Shown one piece after another: positions 20,890 to 32,689 of a stretch of DNA of 64,000 bases (positions are counted from its first letter, which is position 1; each line of letters begins with the position of its first letter). Below the pieces are notes generated by a model. The model ran no database searches and was not told where the DNA came from. It saw nothing but the letters and a program-made list of their open reading frames with translations. The position numbers were made by a program, and so were the translations under genes. Origin of the DNA: Crotalaria pallida (Eukaryota > Streptophyta > Magnoliopsida > Fabales > Fabaceae); assembly GCA_037953625.1 (NCBI GenBank), contig CM075651.1, positions 130,910,501 through 130,974,500 of the forward strand, written 5' to 3'.

Positions 20890-22520
20890 ATGAATTCATT
20901 AAAAAAGGCAAGCAAGCATAACTCCCGCCAAAATACTGTAAACCAAATAATCGCCGCCTTGGACTTTTATTTCTTCCTAACCAAATTCCCAAAAAACGCA
21001 GGAAGCATAATCTGGAACTGATGGGTGGATTTGAAGCCAAAGCATTATTTCTTCAATTCCCACATCCTCTTCGTTACTCCACAAAATAAGTGAGATGAAT
21101 CTTCCTCAACATTATTACACAGCTCATATTCCACATGCACCAATACTCCCCTCATATTAATTTTACTCAGCATTATTAGACAGCTCATATTCCCCATGCA
21201 CCAATACTCCTCTCTTCCTCATATTAATTTTAGTAGAAATTCTATAACTACCACGTAAATGCTTGAACTTTTGCATGGACTTGATTTTCCAATTTTTCTG
21301 AATGCAACTAACAGACCATGTCACTCCCAAATCAGAGAACATTCGTGCCATTAAAAGTATAAGCAATTTTGACTGGAAAAATGCCACCATTTCCAACACC
21401 CCAATAGAAAGAGTCCTTTCCTTAATGTAAAGATTCTCTTTAACAGATTATTTAACCAATCAAATGGTCTCCTCCACCATCTAAAATTCTATCTGCTTTC
21501 AAGATTTGCCATGTAAATACTTCTTTTAATTTCATGATCAAGTCTTTAGCATTTGAAATCAAAAACAGAGTTGGAAACATATCTTTAATAGTCTGGTTAC
21601 CGAACCAAGAGTCTTCCCAAAATTTTAAAGAATTTCCACTCCTTAACATTCTAGAAAGACTTTTATCAAACCATTCTCCCCCAACTCTAACTCCACCCTT
21701 AGATCGCAGACATCCTTCCACCATTGCACCATACTTTTTTATTCCCAAGTTTTCTAAATTTGAAAGGGTCAAACTCCCCAAATTTACTGCGCTTTTCCCA
21801 AAGCCCCTCCCTACAACCAGACGTCACCTCCACTTATTTAAAAGAGCCTTGTTAAATATTAATCGAACTTTTGCTCCTAAGCCTTTTTTGACATACTAAA
21901 TCTCATGATATTTTTTTTACTGTGCTCACACTTACCCACAGAAAATTTCTCTGAATTTTAACCAAAATCTCATCCAACCTTATAAGAAGAGAGAAAAAAG
22001 TTATTCTACCTCCCAAAAACAAGTTTTTACATTTCCAAGAAGACAACCTATGTTGAAAATTTAACATTTGCAGTTAGAGGAATTTCAAGATAAGAGAAGG
22101 AAAAATAACAATTTTTGCAGTGCAATGATGCCTTTGACTCCGGGACAACATTAACAGCGTAAATGCTGCTACGTTTATGAAATTTTATTTTCAAACCAGA
22201 TGCTAATTCAAACCCACGAAGTATAGCTTTAACCAACCAGAACTTTTCTCGAGTAGCCTCCTCTACGAAATATAGCATTAACCGACCACAAATTTTCTCC
22301 TGTAGCCTCTAAAGGATAATGATGTCATCTGCATATTGAATAATGGAGACCAAAACTCCGTCTCTACCAATAGCATACGGTGTAAAAAGGTTTTTTTCTC
22401 GTTAATACGCATCATACCATCATACCAGTCAAGCCCTGCCCTCCACCACCACCAACAAGATATTGTATTCATGAATTTCATAAGAACATAACAGACAGAC
22501 TGTGGTTGATGTTCCATAGT
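20890..22520 (-). pseudogene. LINE (non-LTR retrotransposon) reverse transcriptase remnant
   Basis: On the minus strand the catalytic block QYADDIIIL occurs near 22335-22310, followed by WLVKAILRGFELASGLKIKF (22240-22180) and FSYLEIPLTANV (thumb region of plant L1-type RTs). Then comes LKFWEDSWFGNQTIKDMFP (about 21630), typical of the C-terminal region before the zinc-binding RT-associated domain. The frame is broken many times, and a gap separates the thumb from the C-terminal part. No endonuclease domain or poly-A tail was recognised, so this is a truncated, old copy. Confidence 0.8.
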
Positions 22521-22620
22521 TTAATTGTATAATATAAATTTAGATTTTAGAAGAATAAAAAATATGAGTACGTAGTAATTGATATTGATTTTTCTTTTTA
22601 ATTGATTAGAATATGTGGAA

Positions 22621-22716
22621 ACTATTGAAACGATATATCACTTCACTATTGAAACGACGTATCACTTCACTGTTGAAAGGACGTATCATTTCACCGGTGA
22701 AATGATATATCTTTTC
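22621..22716. repeat. 24-bp tandem repeat, four copies
   Basis: Units start at 22621, 22645, 22669 and 22693, for example ACTATTGAAACGATATATCA. The last unit is the most diverged. Each unit has partial dyad symmetry around GATATATC. The surrounding 22520-22920 holds nothing else I recognise. Confidence 0.8.
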
Positions 22717-22925
22717 ACTTGTTTGAACTGATACATGATTTATTTATTATTGTTAGGACATGTGGCATGCCTCATTGCCTTATATTTTTTCAACTTTTGC
22801 TTTGAGAGCTCTATTTTGTGAGGAGTTCTCTGCATCTAGTATTTGGTCTCACAAATATAACAATAAGTTGGATATATTGGGAGGGAGTAGTTAATATTGT
22901 TAGTAACATTAGAATTGATAACATT

Positions 22926-23209
22926 TATTCCCTCCGGTTCTACATGCAAGACCCTTTTAAGAAAAAAAATTGGTCATATTTGTAAAAACCTCATTCCAAT
23001 TTACAGTAACATTTAATTATTTCTTTCCAAAAGCACCCTTATTAAATCAACATTTTTTAGAATCTTTAATAACAATTATAGGGACAATTTTGAAAAATTA
23101 TATTAAATGTTTATATTTTTGATGTCACTAATAACTTTAATCCGCTTTATCGGCATACATAAATTTCTCCGAGAGGATCTTACATATACGATTGGAGAAA
23201 GTAGTATAA
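22926..23209. mobile_element. Degenerate Stowaway-like MITE, family A
   Basis: It begins TATTCCCTCCGGTTCTACAT and ends near GGAGAAAGTAGTA. The interior has TCAACATTTTTTAGAAT and GGGACAATTTTGAAAA segments of family A. Confidence 0.55.
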
Positions 23210-23286
23210 TTTTTCAAAACTACACATATAATCATATTTAGAGACAGAGGGATTCTTTTTTTAATTTTGATACTATATCTATATAA

Positions 23287-24115
23287 ATTATTTTACCACC
23301 CCAAATTCATACAATGATGCTACCCCAAAAACTAGTGAAAAGTCAAAACTACCCTTAAATTTTAAAATTTTTCCATTCATCTTCATTTTCTTTCCTTTGT
23401 CACTCGTCAGCATACCTCTTCCAAATATACTTTGAGATGAAGCTCCGATTTGATTACTTGTAGCCCTTCCAAATGCTCCCATTAGATTACTTATAGCCCT
23501 TCCAAATGAAGTCTGCTATCTATCTAATCCACTAGTGTTGTTATTAACCCTACTACCAGCTTTTTTGCCTTTACTACGGCAAGTAGCTTTGGCAATGTGC
23601 TCCATACCTACACAAACATTTTGGGACTTATGAATAGAGCTGGAACCTTGCAAACTAGAGTTTGAGTTAGTAGGAAAAATTACATTATTTCCTTCAAATT
23701 GCCTTTCCTCTGATATGAGAACATCCTCAACAGCACTAAATGAAGAAGACAAGCCATATTCTGATTTTAGATCGCTATCAATGACTTGGCTGATCCGGTT
23801 CAGTCTAGAACTTGATTCACCGTATTCCAGCTACCCCTCACGACTCATTTTTTCAATGATTGTTTAACTAATGGGTCGGGAGGGGTGCTAACGACCTATG
23901 CTTAATGTGTTTTAATAAAACTTAAAGGTTGAATCGAGAGGGTTGTTTACGACCTTAGGTCGTGAGGGTTGCTGAGAATCTATGCACAATGCATTTTAAT
24001 GAAACTTAAAGGTTGGGTCGTGATGGGTGTGCATGAGATGAGGTCGTGAGGGGTGCTTACCACACGTGCTTAATGTGTTTTAATAAAATTTTAAAGTTGG
24101 GTGAATTACCACGTA
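23287..24115. repeat. Unclassified repeat with element-like end and 84-85-bp tandem units
   Basis: The left edge ATTTTACCACCCCAAATT resembles the terminus of the 986-bp inverted-repeat element at 24820. At 23873, 23958 and 24042 three tandem units of about 84-85 bp begin GGTCG(G/T)GAGG and contain GCTTAATGTGTTTTAATAAA; a reversed piece (CTACCCCTCACGAC) sits near 23831. Minus-strand open frames at 23288-23482 and 23516-23752 are of unknown nature and unsupported by any domain. It may be a truncated relative of the neighbouring inverted-repeat element. Confidence 0.45.
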
Positions 24116-24811
24116 AACGTTTTCACTAAAATGTATGTGAACAACCTATTTCACATAATGCAATTACTTATTGGATATATAATTGTTCTTCTGGTGCATA
24201 CTTGTTCATACTATAGTTTGATGGCTAATTGGAGTGTTACGATTGCACCATCGTAGCATTTACTCTTATTTCTATCATAATCAACACCTTGTGTTAATGT
24301 TTGAGGTCTATTTTAAGCGTTTATTCAGTGGTAAATATTCACATCTTCTCATTACATTGATTTTAAAAATATTTATCAAGTGTTATCAATGCTCCCATCG
24401 GTTATTTTCCTTCATTATTATTGTGCAGCAAAACTTTCAAACAAAGCTTGGATTGGAGATGGAGAATTGTTTTAAATTGGAGATATGAGAGGTTTTAGAT
24501 GGGATAAAAGGTTTCAGGGTGGAGGGAGAAAAGGGTTGAAAATGGAAAAAGGGAAAAAAGAAGAGAAAAGAAGATGGAGGAAAGGAAAATTTAGTGAAGC
24601 AATAAAATTGGAAAATTTTATATTATTAGGATGACATGATATGATGATGGAATGACAAAATAGTTTCTCCTATATTTTAATATACTAAATTTCTCAATCC
24701 ATTTATGAGAGTTGGCTCAAGGACTTGAATCACTTAATGGAACTTTGTGTTAGATCCTTAAAATCTTCACATGGATATGAAAATATTATCAAGAAGGGCA
24801 ACGTATCACAA
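24116..24811. other. Intergenic, nothing recognised
   Basis: AT-rich DNA with purine-rich stretches (24485-24600). I see no gene, terminal repeat or structural motif. A plus-strand frame at 24234-24488 has no family features. Confidence 0.5.
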
Positions 24812-24819
24812 AAGATTAG

Positions 24820-25805
24820 GGTTTTTATTTTGCCACCCCAAAGTCTATGGATGCCACCCCATATGTATAATTAATACCCATCATGTCCTTTAAAAAAACA
24901 AATTTTAATACGGGTTCGTAAGGGGGTACTACGACCTCCTTTACGATCCATTTTAAAAATAAATTTTAACACGGGTCGTAAGCAGGTGTTACTAACACCT
25001 GCTTACGACCCAATGAAAAGTTAAGTTTTTAATAGGTCGTAAATGGGTGTTACGACTTTAAGATCGTAACAGCCACATACGAGATAAGAGAAATGAGGCT
25101 GAGTGGTTGGCTTTACACATCACTTGTTGCAAATGATCGAACTTGGCTTTACAGATTGCACTTGGCAGATCTGCTTTGTTACTCTTCTCTCATCCTTCTC
25201 AAGCTATTTGCTAACAACCATTCTCAGGCTTTTGATCTGTTCATATTTCCTTGCCCATCTATATTACTATGCTACTTCTATGTTAGTTTTCCAAACAGAA
25301 CAACAAAAGATATAACAAAAAGCAAAATAGTGCAACAAAGTATGCACCCCTGCCATCACCAAGTGAGGGAAGCAGAGAAGGAGACAAGAAGGTGATGAAA
25401 TGTTTAATGAGTAGTCTGGCTGATGAGAGTGGGTAGGTGAAGCCAGTTGAATATGTCGTACCAGAGCATTCACAACCTGAAGCTGAAATGGTGTGGGAAA
25501 ATGAGTTTTTATATATATTGTTTATTAAGTGGGTTTGTGGATTGGTCATTTGCAACAAGTGATGAGTAAAGTCAACCACTTACGTGGTTGTTACGACCTT
25601 AAAGTCGTAACACCCATTTACAACTTATTAAAAACTTAACTTTTAAGCATGAGTTGTAATACATGCTTACGACCCGTGTTAAAATTGGTCGTAGTACCCC
25701 CTTACGACCCGTATTAAAACTTGTTTTTTTTAAAAGGACATGATGGGTATTAATTATACATATGAGGTGACATCCATAGATCTTGGGGTGGCAAAATAAA
25801 AACCC
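24820..25805. mobile_element. Inverted-repeat (foldback-like) DNA element with perfect 8-bp target duplication
   Basis: The terminus GGGTTTTTATTTTGCCACCC at 24820 is mirrored by its complement ending at 25805. The arms are about 260-320 bp long, roughly 24820-25140 and 25545-25805, and share TATGTATAATTAATACCCAT, ACGGGTCGTAAG-like blocks and TCACTTGTTGCAAATGA. AAAGATTA flanks both sides (24812-24819 and 25806-25813). The 400-bp centre has no recognised gene. An 8-bp duplication suggests hAT-type mobilisation, but the terminus does not have the usual CAGGG form, so the superfamily is left open. Confidence 0.85.
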
Positions 25806-26027
25806 AAAGATTATTTATGGAACGGGTGGATACTTCGAAGAAAAACAAATCTCTCAAGCCCACCTTATATATTGGGGTGACATGGCCTCTTTCCAGCGGA
25901 GAGGATTTGGATTGAGTTTAGGAATATAAACCTTATTTTTTTATTCCTAGACTTCATTTTATTTCATTTTTTTTAAATTATCTTTACTTTTTTCAAATCC
26001 CAAACCTTAAATAGACCACTACCACCA

Positions 26028-27902
26028 GGGACGGACCTAGAAATTTTTGACTGTGGGGACGACATTAGCATTAAAAATATAATATCTTTCAAATAAATAA
26101 ATATGTTAATTACTAATGTTAGTTTAGGGATATTCAACCCTTACAAAATATAAATCATATACAAAATCATCCGTTAATATAATTGTACCCAAAAATGAAA
26201 TATGCAAACATACTAACATTTGACATAAATTTTCATAATTGTTCCCTACGAGTTTTTATGTTCTGAAAACATTGAATGATTTTCTCATTTTCAACACTAT
26301 CAAAAATATCTTTCTCAACATAAATAATCAAGCAATCATTCAACCATTCACCTCTGATACGATTTCGCATCTGGTTATTGATAATATTCATTGTAGAGAA
26401 AGCTCGTTCAACTGTTGCGGTTGCCACTAGTAGTATCAAAGTTAACTCTACAAGCTTGTATACCAATGGATATATGATATTCTTCTTGGTTTCCATAAGC
26501 TTTATAGAAAGATTAATGATTCCTTCCAATTCTAAAAATGCACTATCAGAGCAAACATCTGTGAAATAATTTTCAAGTCGATCCAGTGCCAAAATCTCTA
26601 CGGCAGAAAAATTTGAAGGATAAAATGCAGCGAAACGAGTTAACCTCTCATTTTTAAATGCGAAAAATTAATCTCTTGGATTTAGACATGCTAAACAAAG
26701 AAGCAACTCGATGTTAGCTTTAGTAAAATGATTATTCAACTCTTGAAGTTGTCGATCAATCACCTGATAGAATAATTCAACTTGAAAATGAAGTAAATTA
26801 GAAATTTTCTCCATTTTTGCGCTTTGACTTTCCAATTTCCATATGTTTGAAAGGTATCATCCATACATGTAATGACAATATCATGCTTTTCACAAAACAA
26901 TGAAGTCTCACTAAGCAAAGAGTGGTAACCATCATCGCTGATAGCTTGCAACTAATGCTTTGACACTATGACTAGCTTCATATCATTTACAATATCCTGA
27001 TCACTTCTTTGTAATGATTGAGATAACTCATGAGTAATCCCCAAATTGTTTTTCATCAAATGCAAGATGAATACAACTTAAAAGAATGCATATATTTCAA
27101 CAAAATATGTGCTTCAACCCTTTGATCAGATTCAATTGCATCTTCTTCAATAATATTAAGCACATTAATCATAGAAGAGAACAAAGAAACCAACTTAAGT
27201 AATTAACCATAATGAGAGCTCCATTTAGTATACCCTGCTCTCTTTATTGTGGCATCTTGATTTAAACCACGCCTATTAGAAATTTCTCCTTTTTTAAATG
27301 CTTCTTTCACTTGAGCTATTTGACTTTCACGAAACATATCTTTGCGCTTACATGAAGCTCCAACCACATTAGCAGAATATGCAACTAAGAAAAAAAAGTC
27401 GCAATGTCAATACTTTTTTTTCCATCACAATAAGAGCTAATTGGAGTTGATGAGTAAAACAATGAATATAGAATGCATGACTATTCTTTTTCAATATCAA
27501 GCTTTTGAAACCATCAAAATTCACCTTGCATATTACTTGCACCATCATATGGTTGTCGACGTAATATTGACAAGCTTAACCATATTTTGAAAATAGTGAC
27601 TCTAAAGCTGATTTTAATGATAAAGGAGTAGTATCAGAAACATGAACAAGAATGCTCCATAATTTGTCCTTTTTTTTATCCATATAAGAAAAAGCTACAA
27701 CCATTTGTTCCTTGATCGAGATATCTCGAGATTCATCTATCAAATTAGCAAATAAATTATTTCCTAAATTATTAAGTATAACCTTAGTCGTGTCAATAGC
27801 AGCTGCTCCAATAATATCTTTATGTATTTCGAGAGATGTTAACTTGAGATTTCCATTAGCATTCTTCAAAAACTTTATGAATCTCTTCGTTATGGTTTTC
27901 AA
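26028..27902 (-). pseudogene. hAT transposase remnant (ZMYM1/TTF-type, DUF4371 plus hAT dimerisation domain)
   Basis: On the minus strand, 27902-27576 encodes the DUF4371 part (NLKLTSLEIHKDI, LFANLIDESRDISIKEQM). Degraded frames follow through 27540-26650 (pieces such as KKSIDIATFF and KWSSHYG-like). 26592-26233 encodes the hAT C-terminal dimerisation region (LLVATATVERAFSTMNIINN ... WLNDCLIIYVEKDIF). A CAGGGACGGACCTAGAAATT segment at about 26028 is the typical outer end of this hAT group. The N-terminal TTF zinc finger and the other end were not found, so the element is 5'-truncated and multiply frameshifted. Confidence 0.85.
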
Positions 27903-27909
27903 GAAATAA

Positions 27910-29280
27910 TAAATATGTAAATTGGATACCCTATAAGAGATTACTTCTTATAGTATCTCCATACAATAATGATAATAAAAATCAAACAAAATAATTACTG
28001 TTTCATTAGTTTTTATTGCATCAATTCAATTGTTTGGTTTATGTTTTTTAATTCTTAATTTCGGTCAAAAGAATTGAGAACGAGCACATAAAAACATAGG
28101 AGTTTATAGGAAATTTGATATTTAAGAAGTCAAAAATTTTATATGCTTAATTAAAAAAAAAAAACTTTCAGTCTTATGCGTTTATCCTGAACCTTAGCTT
28201 AATGACAGAACTTAAAAAAAGATTTTTATTTGTATATTTTTTAAAGGCGAATCAAAATGCAATGGCAGAATCTTAGTAAATCATGGGAGTGATTGATTTA
28301 TGTTTTTAATTAGAATGAAACATATTGGGTCAATTATTAGGGCATTTGGTTTTCTCTTCCTCAAATAAAGGTTTCAAAATTTCATATTATGAATAAGAGA
28401 ATTTAGCATATACCATGCACATGAACAATAGAATTCAATTGAATGTCTCGTATAGATACCATGTATAATCTGGTTCACGGATGATTTTCTATTCAGAAAA
28501 TAATAGGAGCCTCTTTGTTAAGTGCCTAAGATAAGAAATTTTAGTAGCATCAATTTTCCATGTGAAAGCATTTGCAGATGTGCAATAAATATTGGATAAC
28601 AAGTATGTAATCTAAGACTTTAAAGAAGCATCAAATTTTAAAATGAATGGAAACAAATCAATATCAAACAGTTCACCTTCCCATAACGTACTCATCACCT
28701 TCCCGTATGAACAAAGTTGTCTTCTCTTGGCTTCAGCCGCAACCACATGTCCAAAGATTTATAAACAAATTATGATTTGAAGTTTTGAACCCAATTCTAC
28801 CAACCTTATCCGTCCTTATCCTACGAGTAAGAAATTTCTCTTTTAAATAGGAAATTTTTGTTTTTCACAGTTTTATATATATGCATTGAGGTTAAATGAC
28901 TTTTTAAATTATTGGTGCATTATTAACGCATGAACAATGAAAAATACACCAAAAAAATAAAGGTGTAAATTAATTTATTATGAAAATTTTATTGATCTTC
29001 TTATAATTAATCAACTTCCACACCAAAACATTTAACGAATATAAATTAATTTTTTAAGTGGTGAATATAATTAAGAATATTCTTTGAAAAAAACACTGCA
29101 TAATTTGAAAGCAGTATAACATTTCTCACGATTTGTATCACTATATATCTAGTTATGGAAATTGATTGATTGGTCTAAACGAAATAAAATTGGTTCAAAA
29201 TTCAACAAATTTTAGTTTATTTTACCAAGTACGTAGTACCACATTTTAACACATGACTTAAAGTGTGGTACACATGATAT
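27910..29280. other. Intergenic, nothing recognised
   Basis: AT-rich sequence without coding signatures or obvious terminal repeats; the missing hAT end was searched for here without success. Confidence 0.5.
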
Positions 29281-29281
29281 T

Positions 29282-29480
29282 TCTTCCGATCTTATTTATA
29301 AATCATCTTTTATAAAAAAATTTTGGGCCATTTTGTATTTTTTATGAGACGTTTATTGTTTTTTTCCTTTATTTGTTTTTTTCATTAATGTGAAACAATA
29401 CATTTGTGAAATTTCCAATACAAATTAAAAGAGTAAAATTGTAATGTTGTATCTTTTAGAAATATAATTACACTCATTCA
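29282..29480. mobile_element. Partial MITE, family C, reversed
   Basis: CTTCCGATCTTATTTATAAA, TCATTAATGTGAAACAATAC and GTAAAATTGTAATGTTG match, in order, the complement of the family C copy at 45094-45371. One end is missing. Confidence 0.6.
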
Positions 29481-29507
29481 TCTTTGCAACATAAGTAAGT
29501 GTAATAT

Positions 29508-29827
29508 ATACTCCCTCCGATCTAAAAGTCTTGACCATATGGATGATGCAAATGTTTTAAGAAATGAATAAATGATATAAAATTTTGAGATAATTTAACT
29601 AAAATACCCTTTTGTAATTATTAATTATTGAGAAGAGATGAAAGGAGAGAACATGAAAAAGAAGAATTTATGATTATGTATATAGTTGGAAAAATTAAAA
29701 TAATTATATATTAAACTTGTAAATAATCAAGACATATAAATAAAAAAACAAGCTTATTCAAAATATATATGATCAATATTTTTGGATAGTAATAAGGAAA
29801 AAGTAATAAAGTTCGGAGGAGGAATTA
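29508..29827. mobile_element. MITE-like element, family D
   Basis: It starts TATACTCCCTCCGATCTAAA and ends near TTCGGAGGAGGAATTA, giving short inverted TA-bordered ends. The interior is unlike the other MITEs here. The boundary on the right is less sure. 29828-30231 holds nothing recognised. Confidence 0.5.
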
Positions 29828-30231
29828 CTTTCCTTAATTTGGAAGTACATAAAAAGTTCATGATATAAATGCAGCCATTATATTTTTTAAAAATTTTCTC
29901 TAGTCTCACATTATTTGTGATATCTCACTTTTTAAATTTTCTTCTCCATTTACATCACGTTACAAAACATATATTTTGTTTTAAGGAAAAATTTTCTCTT
30001 CATCTAGGTGAGTTTTGTCTCTATTAACAAAGTTTTTTTATACCCATGACAAGAATCGAAGCTCTGACATCATGTTTAAGGAACCTAGTCATCTACCAAT
30101 TATGCTGAGCTTGGTTGGTTCTCATCTCTTAGTTTACTTTACACCATTTTAGACACTTTAAACAAGACGAAGATAATTAATTCATAAAAATGTCAGAAAA
30201 TTTGACAATTAGAATTGTCCTATATTTTTTT

Positions 30232-32689
30232 GAGTAAACTGTCACTTTGGTCCCTGAATTTGTTAGTCGATTTCAGTTTAGTCCCCAAAATAGTAAAGAA
30301 ATGCTTTTTGGTCTGTGATGTTGACAAAGTTGTTTCACGTTAGTCCCTTGGCCCAACTTCCGTTGATGTCCGTTATCAGTTGAGTGACTTCGCTGTTAGT
30401 GGGCATTATTAAACGACGTCGTTCTGGTTAGTCGTGGTATCCTAGTCAGCCAAGCATAATGGTCAAGGCAACGACTACTTTTTTCCCCAATTCTTAGATA
30501 TTAAGAACCCTAATTTTGAAAATTGGGAACCCAAATTACACCGAAAATTCCTCAAGATTGGTGATTTCTTCTTCACATAATGTTAATTAGTTTGGAAGTG
30601 ATTACTAAACAAAAGCACCATACACAAATGGTGATTACAAAAAAGTGAGCATGACACAAAAAAAAAACAGAACATAAAACTACTATCTTCATTCCTTAGC
30701 ACCAAATCCTAGAGCTGATGGTGAAGGAGATGAGTCTTTTGGTCCTTTAAACCCAGGTGTGGGCACAAACACCATTGATGTTGGTGCATTAGATTGGTTT
30801 GGAGGTTTCGGTGCAGCTGATCTTGGCCTGATAGGTAGCTTAGCTCTCATGACAGATGGTGCAGCCACTTCAATCGCAGGTTCAGGTTGGGAGCAATCTT
30901 GTGATGTTGTAGCCACTTCGATACGCTTCTTCAACTCAACATCTGCAACTTCCTTTTTTCTTATTTCCTCAGCCTCTTCTTTCTTCCTTTGCTTTTCAGC
31001 CTCCTCTTTCTTCCTTTCCTCCTCAACAATTGCAACATCATCATCTGATTTCTCCTCATCACTGTCACTCACTTCAATCATCTCATCATCACTGTCAGAA
31101 ATGATGTGTTCATAAAAAATATGAGCAACACCATTATTGCGTTTGGAAGCTCGAATCATTGCTAGCAGGTCTTTATTAGTCTTCAGAACCCTTAACCCTT
31201 TGTCCAAACTCTTGGTTGGCTGTAGCCAGAAGACTTTTCTCACCTTCTCATAACCAAACAACTTGCAATACTTGTGCATTGAGAAGACATCCAGCAGGTC
31301 TTCATCTGCCTCTAGTCATTCATCAACCAGGTCTAAAGTATAAACTAGGTTACCTTCTGCGGCCTTAAAAACTGACCCCTATGATGAAACTTTAGAAGAA
31401 TCATCCTACCAAAAATAAAGAAAACGTATAAATTAATCAGTCCAAAGTGGGTCCTTGATATATTAAGCACACATACAAAAGAAGGGGAAAAATAAAAAAA
31501 TGAAGGGAACCACAAATACATATGATGCAACAGATAGAATGAGCTTTTCCATAATGAAAACAAAAGGCAACTTCTCAGAAATTTTAAATTTTCATGAGCA
31601 GTCAAACATAACTGATACAGGTTTGACATTTATTCAAAAAATAGGTTCATGTTTGGTATATAATAGTCCAAGATCACTTAGATAGGGTGAATATATAACT
31701 CCGAAAACAATAACAAATTCAAGTGCAAGGTATCAACAACAGTTTGATCAAAAGAGACCTAATAATGCACACACCAACAAACTACAAAATGCAAACAGAA
31801 TCTACGCTCACACCAACAAACAGAATCAAAAAGAAGGAAAATTGATTTCCTCTGGTTTTCACAGACCATACAAAGGAGGTTAAATAACAAAAATGGTTTT
31901 CAAAACAAACAGCAAATACGAATTACAGAGGTGAGATTAGGGTTTGTGTTACTGGATATGTTACACAAATAAACAAAAAGGGGAAAATAAAAACAAAAAA
32001 CCGTGAGGGGAACTCAAATAAATACTCTACAACTACAATCACATAATAGGGAGGAGACAATAGAAGCAATGGGGTTTTCAAAAATAGAAGGACAACAAAG
32101 AGAACACAATACCATTCACAGATATGGTTTTCGAAACATAACAACAACAAATCCAGATAAGAGGTTAGGGTTTAGGTTTAATTTGTGTTACCTTCTTTTA
32201 TGATGAACAACAATGGCGACTTCCTCCTCTTCGTGTACGTGACCGTTGGGTGTCGAGGGTGTGTGTGTTGAAGACTTGAAGGTTTTTGTGGGTGGATTTG
32301 GGTAATGAGGGTTTCTGTTCGAGAGATTCGTGAGGAGTGAGGGAGAGTGTTTTGTGTGGTGTGTGTTTCTGAAGAGGGTTTCAAGTTTTTAAAGGGTGTT
32401 ATGTAAAAGAGTGAAACGTTTCAGGCTTCTGTAGGAAGACAAAAAGTTGGGTTGGACATTGACGGCTACACACGTGGATTTCCTTTTTTTTAGTTACCAA
32501 AAACGACGTCGTTTAATGCCCACTAACAACCACCCCACTCAACTGTTAATGGACGTCAACGGAAGTTGGGCCAAGGGACTAACGTGAAACAACTTTGTTA
32601 GCATCACAGACCAAAAAACATTTTTCACTATTTTAGGGACTAAACTGAAAGCGACTGACATATTCAGGGACCAAAGTGATAGTTTACAC
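30232..32689. mobile_element. Non-autonomous MULE with PB1-like passenger
   Basis: The ends GTAAACTGTCACTTTGGTCC (left) and its complement GGACCAAAGTGATAGTTTAC (right) open inverted repeats of about 190 bp, which also share AAACGACGTCGTTTAATGCC-like, CTTGGCCCAACTTCCGTTGA-like and TAGTTTACAC-type blocks. T-rich 9-mers (TATTTTTTT and TTTTTTTTT) flank it, an 8/9 match. The interior carries a minus-strand PB1-like gene relic and no transposase. The extent is well supported by the TIRs. Confidence 0.85.
30689..31405 (-). pseudogene. PB1-like domain protein relic (MuDR-associated)
   Basis: The minus-strand open part 31279-30689 encodes 196 residues: FSMHKYCKLFGYEKVRKVFW with DKGLRVLKTNKDLLAM (C-terminal part of the PB1-like domain that precedes the transposase in many plant MuDR proteins), an acidic stretch, a Lys/Glu-rich helical segment near residues 85-115 and a Pro/Ser-rich tail. 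Upstream, coding similarity continues through an in-frame TGA at about 31315 and one frame change to ILLKFHHRGQF at 31404. No DDE transposase follows before the TIR, so only the N-terminal module was retained. Confidence 0.7.

Noticed and set aside
25093..25579. Protein-coding gene in the centre of the foldback element
   Set aside because: Several overlapping frames of about 70-100 codons on both strands partly run into the inverted arms and show no family features.
31500..32384. Short frames in the PB1-type MULE
   Set aside because: No similarity to known domains; likely leader or spacer of the element.
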